Source: Zingiber officinale
Taxonomy: Eukaryota > Streptophyta > Magnoliopsida > Zingiberales > Zingiberaceae
DNA length: 64,000 bases
Reading direction: 5' to 3'
Assembly (NCBI RefSeq): GCF_018446385.1
Contig: NC_055987.1
Coordinates: forward strand, 28,836,202 to 28,900,201
Shown: in pieces, positions 10,793 through 19,785 of the stretch
Numbering within the stretch: position 1 is the first letter of the stretch
Layout of the letters: each line of letters starts with the position of its first letter
The notes under the pieces: generated by a model
The model's input: only the letters and a program-made list of their open reading frames with translations
Database searches by the model: none
Told to the model about the DNA's origin: nothing
Program-made: the position numbers and the translations under genes

Positions 10793-12244
10793 TTATGGGG
10801 TAGAGAAGATGCTCCTAGGAACCCAATACCTATTAGAGCTCATTGGGTTCACTAAATATTCACTAGGGATAACTTCCCTAGCAACCCTCCTAATGACCCT
10901 CTTAGGCTTTAAAGCCTTGGTCATTTGGGTCTCATCAAGGTCAACTATGGGGGTGACTCCCCTTGTGACCTTGGTAATGGTCTTCCTAGCCCTAGGTTTT
11001 GTTCCATAATCGAATGAAACATTATGATAAGTGGGCTTGACCAATTGGGACTTAGGTTTGTGACCCAAACCTTTCTTGTCCTTGGATTTGGGTTTTTGAC
11101 CCTTAAACCCTAGAGATGACTTCTCCAAGTTCTTAAGAGCCTTTTCCAAAGTATCAAGTCTTGACCTCAAGACTTGATTCTCCTTCTCTAATACCTCAAT
11201 TTTTAATTTTCCATTTTTCTTTGAGGTATTCCTAGGCATATGTCTAGATGATTTGGGATTTCTATCTAGGTTTCCCTTAACCTTAGATGAGTTAATCCTA
11301 GGGTTGGTTTTCCTAGTGTTATCCTTATCTAGACTAACATCTTTGGCACCTAAGCACATATATTGGTTCCTAGAATTATCATGCTTATCATTCTTGACAA
11401 TTGCAATAAAACTACTAGCATGAGTCTTATTATTATTGCAAGAGTGTGCCTTAAATGTTACCTTAGGGTTTGCCTTAGCTCCCCCTATCGACGTGCTCGG
11501 TCTCTTGCCCTTGTGAGGTTGCCTCCCCCTCGGACAATGACTCCGATAATGTCCCCTTCGCTTGCATTGGAAGCACACCACGTGCTCCTTGCCCTTGCGT
11601 GTCGGGACTCCGGCTACCTTGACCTTTGGCGCCGGTGGAGTCTTCCTTACCCTCTTTGGACACTTACTCTTGTAATGTCCATGTTTCCTACACTCAAAAC
11701 ACATTATGTGTAATTTGCTTGAAATCACAGTGTTTGAGTTACCTAGAGTTGTGAATGGAGATGAGCTTTCTTCTTCATCCCTTCCGGAGGTAGATGCCTC
11801 TTCTTGCTCCGATCTTGAGCAAGAGCTCTCCTCCTCTTCTTCCTTGGATGTTGAGTAGCCCTCAACTCCCAATTCGCTTCCTCCATGATGTGAGCTACTT
11901 GGCTCACTAGGCTCCTCTTCATGGAATTTTGCAAAATTGTTCCACAACTCCTTGGCGTTGTTGTACCTATCTATCTTGCACAAAACATTATTAGGTAAAG
12001 CAAATTCAATAATTTTTGTTACCTCGTCATTGATTTCGGATTGTCGGATTTGCTCTTTCGTCCACTCCTTCTTCTTGATAGGTTTTACTTCCTCATCCAT
12101 CGGAGGGGAAAACCCTTCTTGTACGCAAAACCAATTTAACATATTAGTCCTAAGAAAATACATCATCCTTACCTTCCAATATGTGAAGTTGTCGTGAGAC
12201 TCGTAGAAGGGTTGAATCGTGACATCTTCTACATAGAGATCCAT
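10793..12244 (-). CDS. Retrotransposon Gag polyprotein, Copia-like, intact 483-aa ORF
   Basis: This is the structural (capsid/nucleocapsid-type) protein of copy 2. I chose the ATG at 12244 because it aligns with the start of the copy 1 Gag; the open frame extends 20 codons upstream only through a GTG inside the primer-binding site. Order: the YWKVRM capsid-like N-terminus, an acidic Ser/Glu linker, two CCHC knuckles (near residues 182 and 224), a Lys-rich region, a coiled coil built on LEVLEKENQVLRSRLDTLEK, and a basic tail ending shortly after the motif NRYWVPRS. It has no stop or frameshift. No protease or RT frame follows. Two intact gag ORFs of one family in a single window suggest selection or recent transposition. 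Confidence 0.9.
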   Translation of the reverse strand: MDLYVEDVTIQPFYESHDNFTYWKVRMMYFLRTNMLNWFCVQEGFSPPMDEEVKPIKKKEWTKEQIRQSEINDEVTKIIEFALPNNVLCKIDRYNNAKELWNNFAKFHEEEPSEPSSSHHGGSELGVEGYSTSKEEEEESSCSRSEQEEASTSGRDEEESSSPFTTLGNSNTVISSKLHIMCFECRKHGHYKSKCPKRVRKTPPAPKVKVAGVPTRKGKEHVVCFQCKRRGHYRSHCPRGRQPHKGKRPSTSIGGAKANPKVTFKAHSCNNNKTHASSFIAIVKNDKHDNSRNQYMCLGAKDVSLDKDNTRKTNPRINSSKVKGNLDRNPKSSRHMPRNTSKKNGKLKIEVLEKENQVLRSRLDTLEKALKNLEKSSLGFKGQKPKSKDKKGLGHKPKSQLVKPTYHNVSFDYGTKPRARKTITKVTRGVTPIVDLDETQMTKALKPKRVIRRVAREVIPSEYLVNPMSSNRYWVPRSIFSTP

Positions 12245-12291
12245 CTCTAGCCCGTGCTCCCCCGGGTGTTGATCCGTCGAAGAGCGGCCTC

Positions 12292-12303
12292 GCTCTGATA
12301 CCA
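12292..12303 (-). other. Primer-binding site (initiator tRNA-Met)
   Basis: The minus strand reads TGGTATCAGAGC 2 bp after the 5' LTR, as in copy 1. Confidence 0.93.
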
Positions 12304-12305
12304 CT

Positions 12306-14226
12306 TGTTAGGATCCTTCGTACGGAGGCTAGAGAGGGGGTGTGAATAGCCGACTCCAAATCGTCGTTTCTTTCTACAAAACGTGTTAGCGCAACGGAAA
12401 ATACAAAGAAACGAAAGAGAAGAAAACCAAACCTTAACACAAGGATGTAACGAGGTTCGGAGATTAGGGCTCCTACTCCTCGGCGTGTCCGTAAGGTGGA
12501 CGAGTCCAGTCAATCCGTCGGTGGATGAGCCCCCGGAGAACCGGCTAATACAATATACTCCTTGTGGGTGGAGAAACCTCGCCACAAACGTTTGCAACAG
12601 CAAACAAAGAGTACAAGAACAGTAAGAAAAGCAATACAATATGAATACAATAGCACTCTACCAATTGCTTGCTTTCTTGTCGACTGGAGGTGAAGCAGCA
12701 ACTTCACAACCCAAACGCAGCAGCTGGTCGACGACTGGAAGCTCACGCGAAGCTTCGGAGGCGAGCTCAATCAAAGCTCAGTTGAAGCAGAAGCTTCAGC
12801 AGCAGAAGAACAGAAGTTCTAGTAGCCAAGAAGAAGTAAACAGTAGCTCCTCAACCCCTTTTATAACCTGCGAAGAAGACACAACAGAAACTAGCCGTTG
12901 CTACGCAACGGCTAGGATGTGGACTGATCAGGCTTCATCCTAATCGGTCCACAAGGGTCCTGATCAGTCACAGGACCGATCAGGACCTTCCCTGATCGGT
13001 CATGGTGACCGATCAGGTCCTTCCCTGATCGGTCCCATGACCGATCAGGGCCTTTCCCTCCTTCTGATCGTCTCCTTCTGATCGTCTCCTGATCGGTCTG
13101 CAGACCGATCAGGAACTTCACTGTATGCTACTGATCGATCACTGATCGGTCTCCAATCCGATCAGATAACACACAGAGGCTCACTGTGTAGTTACTGATC
13201 GGTCACCAGACCGATCCGGATACCCAGTGTATCACTGGATCGATCCACTGATCGATCCAGAGCTTGGTTTTCGCCCAAACCAAGTCTCAAGCCTTCCAAA
13301 CCAACATCCGGTCAACCTTGACCTGTTGGTACATCATGCTTAGCCTCCGGTCACTCCCTTGACCTGCTAAGACTCCCCACCAAGTGTCCGGTCAATCCCT
13401 TTAACCCACTTGGACTTTTCTCTTCGTGTCAAGTATCCGGTCACTCCCTTGACCTACTTGACCTTCTCAACACCAGATGTCTGATCACCCTTGATCCATC
13501 TGGATTTTCCCTTGCCCGGCTTCACTCACCAGGACTTTCACCTGGCTTCACTCACCAGGATTTCCACACTGCCTAACATCCCAGTTAGGACTTTCTCACT
13601 GCCTGGCTTCACTCACCAGGACTTTCCAACTGCCTAACATCCCAGTTAGGACTTTCCCACTGCCTGGCTTCACTTACCAGGACTTTCCACACTGCCTAAC
13701 ATCCCAGTTAGGACTTTCCCACTGCCTGGCTTCACTCACCAGGACTTCCACTTTCACCTAGCTTCACTCACTAGGATTTTCACCTGGTTTCACTCACCAG
13801 GATTTCCATCTGCCTGGCTTCACTCACCAGGACTTCTCCACCGCCTGGCTTCACTCACCGGACTTTTCCTCTGCCAAACTCTGCTTTGGACTTTCCCCGT
13901 GCCAAGTCTCCATACTTGGACTTTCCGCGTGCCAAGCTACTTGCTTGGTCTTTTCCCCGTGCCAAGTCTCCGTACTTGGACTTTTCCAGTGTCAAGTCTC
14001 CATACTTGGACTTTTCGCGTGCCAAGCTCCCTGCTTGGACTTTTCCCAAATCAGGTCAACCTTGACCTAAGGTTGCACCTACAATCTCCCAAACACCTAT
14101 TCTTGTCAAACATCAAGAATACAACTCTCTTCTCGTCAAACATCGTCAAACATCAAAACACAACTCAAGTCAGGTCAACTCGAGTCAGGTCAACCAGGTC
14201 AACCTTGACCTAAGGTTGCACCAACA
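12306..14226 (-). repeat. 5' LTR of gag-only element copy 2
   Basis: The LTR is about 1.92 kb. It contains a minisatellite of CACTCACCAGGACTTTCC and CCTAACATCCCAGTTAGGACTTT units (about 13480-13860), the 26-bp CCAAGTCTCCATACTTGGACTT units (about 13870-14050), GATCGGTC/GACCGATC palindromes (about 12920-13260), and a minus-strand TATA (TTATAAAAG) near 12859-12867. Confidence 0.92.
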
Positions 14227-14944
14227 CTAAGGACCCAGAAATGTATCTAAATATGATCAATTAGATGTGAACCTACGTTGTCCTTACATAGAAGCGCACC
14301 TATTACTATGCCTTCCTCGGATATCAACATAGAAGCCCACAACTTATTAATCTATCAAGATACAAAAAACTAATCACAAAATCCATCCTACTCTCTTGAA
14401 TATTCCTATTTCCTCTTCAAGATTATCTCTCAAACGTCCTTACACGGGCTTGCACCTGTCACGTGGATCCCTCTACAAAGTCCACAAGAAATCCAAACAA
14501 TCAATCAAGAATGAGAATTAAGTACGAATCACCATTAATCATTCAAGATCTAATTGATACAAGCAAGACAATGTCATTGAAACAAGAAAAATGGCAAATC
14601 CATAAGAGATTACATCAATCCATCATACAAATACTCCCTTAATCCTAGAATACAAGATCTACTCCATGAATCGAGGAAGAAAATCCGAAGAAATCAAGAT
14701 TACAAGCATTTCTTAAATCCCCAATCCAAGAAACCAAGAAGAGGGGGAAAGAGAAAACTTATCTACGAAGAAGCCTCGTCTTCGGATCCAATCCTTGCTC
14801 CGGAGTCGAAATCGTCAAGATCTCCCTTAGAATCGCCCAGAAATCCTCCCAAGAATGGGAGGAAACCACCAAATCTTGCCTTCTCCCAAAGGGGGAGAGA
14901 TCCCCTTTTAATTCATGAAGGAAGGTTTAAATAGAGGAGGAAAT

Positions 14945-15305
14945 CGGGCGCCACACGGCCCCACGACACGGCCGTGTGAGATTCACACGGCCATGTCCAG
15001 CCTGCACGGCCGTGTGGTGCCACACGGCCAGGACCCTTCTGCTCTCTGGAAATGCTACACGGTCGTGTGGTGCACACGACCACCACCTGCTTGGTCTCTG
15101 GAAACTTCACACGGTCGTGTGATGCACACGGCCACCACCTGCTTGGCCACTGGAAACCTAACACGGTCGTGTAGATCCACACGGCCATGTAAGGCATCTG
15201 CTCTGATTTCTTCAAATCAAGACACGGCCGTGTGAGATTCACACGGTCATGTCCTCTTCCCTTCCTGTTAAGACTACACGGCCATGTGTGGTACACGGCC
15301 TGATG
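14945..15305. repeat. ACACGGCCGTGT palindrome array inside the solo LTR
   Basis: About a dozen copies of a GC-rich palindromic word (ACACGGCCGTGT and variants with ACGGTCGTGT or ACGGCCATGT) lie 20-40 bp apart. I find no protein-coding sense; the ORFs crossing it arise from the repeated word. Confidence 0.8.
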
Positions 15306-15532
15306 CTCTCTCCCTTCAATTACTTCCAAGCTTGCCCGAGGACGCATAATCTTCACCAATTTCGACTCCTGTGTACAGAAAATGCACAAAAAGCAGATCT
15401 CCGAACCAAAAGAGTAAATATGCTAAAAGGAAAGCTGGAAGTATAAAAATGCATAGATCAAGCATGCTCAAAGTATGTAAATGTGCGTAAAAACATGCAT
15501 AAAAGAGTATATAATCTACGCACATCAGCGGC

Positions 15533-18033
15533 ACTTGATGGTAGCCCTGATAGGCGTCAAGCATGCATATCAACTCGCAGCCGGCTGTGGAGTCCACCAG
15601 TTGATCGATTCGGGGTAAAGGATAAAAATCCTTTGGGCATGCTTTGTTGAGATCCCGGAAATCGATGCAAAATCTCCACTTGTTGCCCGGCTTGGAGACT
15701 AGTACCACGTTCGCCAACCAGCTCGGGAACTGAACCTCGCGTATGTGGCCGGCCTCCAGGAGCTTCTCGACCTCCGCTCGGATGACGGCATTTTGTTCGG
15801 CGCTGAAGTCCCTCTTCCTTTGCTTCACTGGCCGAGCATCTGGTCGGACATGGAGCTCGTGCTTCGCTATACCTGGTGAAATTCCGGGCAGCTCGTGCGT
15901 TGACCAAACGAAGACATCACAATTTCTCTGGAGGCATTTGATTACTTCCTTTTTCTGGCTCGCCTCCAGATCGATCGCAATGAATGTGGTGGCCTCCGAT
16001 CGGGTCGGGTGAATCTGCACTTCCTCTTTTTCTTCATAAACCAAAGAGGGTGGTTTTTCGGTTATAGCGTTCACCTCGATCCGTGGCGTCTTCCGGACGG
16101 CGTTAGCTTTAGCTCGGACCATCTCGACGTAGCATCGCCGAGCTGCCAGCTGGTCTTCTCGTACTTCTCCCACTTTATCTTCCACCGGGAATTTGATTTT
16201 CTGGTGGAAGGTGGAGACGACCGCTCGGAACTCGCTGAGCGCCGGTCACCCCAAAATAACGTTGTATGCTGAGGGAGAGTCGACAACGACGAAGTTTGCA
16301 GTACGCGTCCTTCTAAGCGGCTCCTCTCCCAGCGATATAGCTAGTCGGACCTGTCCGACCGGCAGAACTTCATTGCCCGTAAACCCATAGAGGGGGGTTG
16401 TCATGGGTAGCAGCTCGGCTCGATCAATTTGTAGTTGGTCGAAGGCCTTTTTGAATATGATATTGACCGAGCTTCCTGTATCAATGAAAACGCGGTAAAT
16501 AGTGTAGTTGGCTATTACCGCTTTGATGAGGAGAGCGTTATCATGTGGCACTTCGACTCCCTCTAAGTCCCTGGGCCCGAAACTGATTTCGGGCCCGCTC
16601 GCCCGCTCTTGGCTGCAGCCGACCGCATGGATCTGAAGTTGTCTTACGCTCGCCTTCCTTGCTCTGTTTGAGTCTCCGCCGGTGGGCCCTCCAGCAATGA
16701 TGTTGATTTCGCCTCGGGAAGTGTTACTTCTATTTTCTTCTTCCTGAGCGGACGGCCTAGGTTGCTCCCTAGACCTCCGGGGATTGTCCTCACGCCTCGG
16801 AGTATGATGCCGCTCGGGAGTCTGTCTCTGTCGCCGGTCGGATACCATCCGATCGGCTTCATGATGTCTATGTCGCTGGTCGGATGATGGCGATCGACGG
16901 GGTCCACTCCGGGGAATGGGGTGAGCGATCAGAGGAAGACTTCGGTAGTCTCTTGTATTATGCGTGTCTATCCGGTGAAATGAGCAAAACATTGGGGTCC
17001 ATACATTCTTTTTAGGTTTGGGCCGCTCGGCAGACACTTCTTGAATGGCGTGGGATCTTGCATGTTGCTTGGGGCGGGATGTTTCAGCTCGAGGTCCTCT
17101 GGGCGGCAGATGTGCAGTCTGTGGCTTCCGCTCGGCATGTGGCGTTCGTTCGGTTGGAGTTTCCTTCCTTCGGGCCGCTTGGGCTTCCTCTACATTGATG
17201 TATTTATTGACCCGGTGTAGCATATGATCGTAGTCTCTGGGCGGCTTCCGAATGAGCGAGCGGAAGAAGTCTCCGTCCACGAGGCCTTGCGTGAAAGCAT
17301 TCATCATCGTTTCTGAGGTGGTCGTTGGAATGTCCATAGCCACCTGGTTGAATCGCTGAATATAAGCTCTGAGCGACTCTTTGGGCTCTTGCTTGATGGT
17401 GAACAGGCTGACACTTGTCTTCTGATAACGCCAACTGCTTGCAAAGTGGTGGAGGAAGGCCGTGCGGAAGTCTTTGAAACTTGTGATGGATCCGTCCGGC
17501 AGCCTCCGAAACCACCGTTGAGCCGATCCCGAGAGGGTGGTAAGAAAAACCCGACACTTCACTCCATCTGTGTATTGATAAAGGGTAGTTGTGTTGTCGA
17601 ACTTACCCAAATGATCGTTCGGGTAGGTGGTTCCGTTGTATTCACCGATCGCCGGGGGCACATAGTGCTTTGGCAGAGGGTCTCGTAGAATGACCTCTGA
17701 GAATTGTCGATTGATCCGCTCGGGAGAAGTGTCCGCTCGGGGGGCCTTGCCTTTTCTGCTATCTCGTATTGGTACTTCATCTGATGAAGATCCTCGATCA
17801 CGATTAACTGCTGCGGCTTCAGGAGGCGTTTGGAATAGGGCCCGATGAAATGGAACCGTGGCATGCGGTGCTTCCGCTCGGCCCCCGGATGCTGATGTCG
17901 CTTGCTGCTCAATCCGCTCGGCTTGCGACTTCTGCCTTTGTTGTTCCACAAGCTTAGCTGCTCTTGTCTCGATCAGAGCGTCGAGCTCCTCTGTGGAGAG
18001 CATCACCGAGTGCGGTCGTCCAGCTTCGTCCAT
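15533..18033 (-). pseudogene. gag-protease-RT reading frame of Ty3/gypsy element, one nonsense codon, interrupted in RT
   Basis: This is a retroelement polyprotein. The first 595 codons (18033-16249) hold a retrotransposon Gag domain (roughly residues 110-290, including the QRWFRRLPDGSI and F-NQVAM patterns), a basic Arg/Pro-rich stretch, and an aspartic protease with catalytic DTGSS near residue 515. A TGA at 16248-16246 ends the ORF, but the same frame continues with normal sequence after it. This is most simply a CGA-to-TGA (CpG) transition. RT follows, with WRFCIDFRDLNKACPKD and the LDAYQGYHQ motif, until an insertion cuts it at 15532. RNase H and integrase would lie outside the window. 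Confidence 0.88.
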
Positions 18034-18060
18034 TGCTTCCGATCGGATGCAGGAGCGTTC

Positions 18061-18076
18061 CCACAGACGGCGCCAA
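18061..18076 (-). other. Primer-binding site, TGGCGCC type
   Basis: The minus strand reads TTGGCGCCGTCTGTGG directly after the LTR. This is the form usual in plant Tat/Retand-type gypsy elements. I do not assign the tRNA with confidence. Confidence 0.75.
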
Positions 18077-18078
18077 AT

Positions 18079-18879
18079 TGATCCTGTCCGAACGCTGAAT
18101 CAACGGACGTTGGGCACGTGGCGCTCTCCGAATTGCTGACGTAGATCTTCGACCGGTCGTACGGACCTTTGGCGAACCTGCAAGGAAGTCGGGCCGGGAA
18201 GGGGTTCCCGGCGGCGATCTTCCGACGCTCAAGTCAGGCAAGTGGACAACAAAGAAGTGGCTCTCAATATCGGAGAATGCGTACCTCCGGTGAAGTGTGA
18301 GGCCCTTTATATAGGGCTGTGAAGAGGCTCACACACACATACCGAGGCGAGTACGTGTCCTCAACCCATACCTCAGCATGGGCTTGTCAGAAGAGCTTAC
18401 CTGACACCATACTGCTACGGTCCGAGCACGTCTCCGATGGGACAACGGAACCCTCTGTCATAAGATCCTGCGTATGGCCTAATCGTCGGACATGCTCGCT
18501 GTCAGAAGATGTTCCCTTGTCCTTTTCTCCTTTTACCCCATGCCGAGCGTCCGGCCAGTCGACATGTTCCCTCATGTCCAACCGGTTGTATGTGCTGGTC
18601 CGCTCGGAAGATTCCCGGTCGTGTGCTCCGTGGACTGTTCGCAGTGTTGCTATTATATGTCTTCGGCCGAGCGATCTACCCGATCGGCCCGGCAACCTTG
18701 TTCCTCATGAGCGTCGGAGACCCGACTCCCCGTCGGGCTGTTTTTAATTCTGCTGAGACCCCCTTCTGCCGACCGGCCTTCCCTTCTCCGGTCGACCGTT
18801 TAACCCTTTGATTTCCACGTGACGATGACTTCCCCCAGAGGGGGTCCATGTTCTTACCGCCAGATCACTCCCCATGACA
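18079..18879 (-). repeat. 5' LTR of the Ty3/gypsy element (approximate ends)
   Basis: On the minus strand this begins TGTCATGGGG and ends GGATCA, three bases before the TGGCGCC primer site. A TATA-like TATATAAAG lies at 18305-18313 (minus). The high-coordinate end is an estimate from the TG start, because the 3' LTR is outside the window and cannot be compared. Confidence 0.65.
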
Positions 18880-19785
18880 AATTCATTTTTGACGACATGA
18901 ATACATTAAAAAGACTTATATTAATATATTAATTTTGATTTAAAATAATTTGTATTAATCAGTTAATTTCTTGAGAATGTAAATGAAGCATACTGAATTT
19001 TTTTAGCGAATAAAATAAAATTTTAGATATATATCAAAAGAGAGGAGTATAATGAGAGTGATATTACTTTTGGAATTATAAAAATTAAATACGTGATAAT
19101 ATTAAAACTTTCTCACGTGGATCAATAAAATGCGAAAAGAATAAGAAAACGGAAACGGTGGATTGAGTTCACCCTATTCTAAGTGACTCGAAAATCTGTT
19201 AGAGAGTATCACTTTATCTTTAATCACCTTATTATATATCTTTTTTGTTTGTAAGTCTTTTCTAAATGACACGAAGGGGGACAAATAACAAAATTAACTT
19301 ATAACCGACCATCCAATAATTAGAGATAGAAGAAATTTTTTATCTCTATTTTATTATTTATAACAAATCTGTCATCCTCTAAACTACTACTACTGGATAC
19401 CCCTTGAAAGACATCAATGGATGCTTACTAGCTCTTTTTAATTGACACACTTAACACCTCTATTTATTTGACTTGCATTTTAAAATTAATCTAAATAATT
19501 AAATTTAATTATTGAAATTAGTTCCCATATATCAATCTCTTAATTCTGGATACCTTTCATTACATAATGAAAGTATCTTTGTCTGCGATTACTACAACAT
19601 CCAACTCAGCAAGAGTTCATGAACTCTAAAAGGATACTAGTGAAGCATGAAAACGAAATGTCAAACACAAGCAAATAAGCACTACTAAAAGTAAATTCCA
19701 CTATCAGTCTGACTATTTCATGTCATCCTGGCGCGACTCAGAGGAATAACCCAGGTGTTGAATGCCCTCCCTCTCTGTGTTCTAG
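18880..19785. other. AT-rich intergenic and likely MLO 3' UTR
   Basis: I recognise no gene. The part next to 19786 should include the MLO 3' UTR. A perfect 14-bp palindrome GAGTTCATGAACTC lies at about 19613-19626. Confidence 0.5.

Larger units (their letters stand above)
7160..14226 (-). mobile_element. Gag-only LTR retrotransposon (TR-GAG-like), copy 2
   Basis: This is a complete element on the minus strand, about 7.07 kb. The LTRs are 12306-14226 (5') and 7160-9038 (3'). A perfect 5-bp duplication CTAAG lies at 7155-7159 and 14227-14231. The initiator-Met primer site is at 12292-12303, and the polypurine tract is at about 9041-9052 (TTTTTGGGGAGA sense reversed). It belongs to the same family as the element at 8-6725: similar Gag, similar LTR ends and similar 3' non-coding region. 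It has no pol. Its long unique LTR stretches are identical or nearly so, with differences mostly C/T and G/A at CpG, so it inserted recently. It lies within the solo-LTR-like insertion. Confidence 0.92.
6829..15527 (-). mobile_element. Solo-LTR-like insertion carrying a nested element
   Basis: The outer pieces are 6829-7159 and 14232-15527, about 1.63 kb without the nested element. The ends are TGTTACGC...GCACATCA (on the minus strand TGATGTGC...GCGTAACA), the TG...CA ends of an LTR. They are flanked by a perfect 5-bp duplication GCGGC at 6824-6828 and 15528-15532. I find no gag, pol, primer site or second LTR, so this is best read as a solo LTR left by recombination; a small LARD-like element is the alternative. 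It holds an array of ACACGGCCGTGT-type palindromes. Confidence 0.78.
6726..18879 (-). mobile_element. Ty3/gypsy retrotransposon (Tat/Retand-like), split by nested insertions, 3' part outside window
   Basis: The element runs right to left: 5' LTR (about 18879-18079), primer-binding site, gag-protease-RT reading frame (18033-15533), then an interruption at 15532/6824. The RT continues at 6823-6726 and, past a second insertion, at positions 7-1 and off the window. Removing the two inserted elements with one copy of each duplication keeps the RT frame open across both joints, so the breaks are clean insertions into a formerly continuous pol gene. Tat-lineage assignment rests on the TGGCGCC-type primer site and the Gag/RT style and is an inference. 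Confidence 0.85.

Noticed and set aside
12245-12304. 20-codon upstream extension of the copy 2 Gag
   Set aside because: It starts at GTG inside the tRNA primer-binding site and is absent in copy 1; the ATG at 12244 aligns with the copy 1 start.
14913-15389. 158-codon ORF across the ACACGGCCGTGT array
   Set aside because: The open frame comes from the repeated word; no domain is seen.
17389-17688. ORFs opposite gypsy gag (also 17858-18139, 16009-16272)
   Set aside because: They are shadows of the gag-protease-RT frame on the other strand.
18319-18811. Overlapping ORFs of 72-142 codons in the gypsy LTR
   Set aside because: They lie in GC-rich LTR sequence, match no domain, and overlap in several frames.
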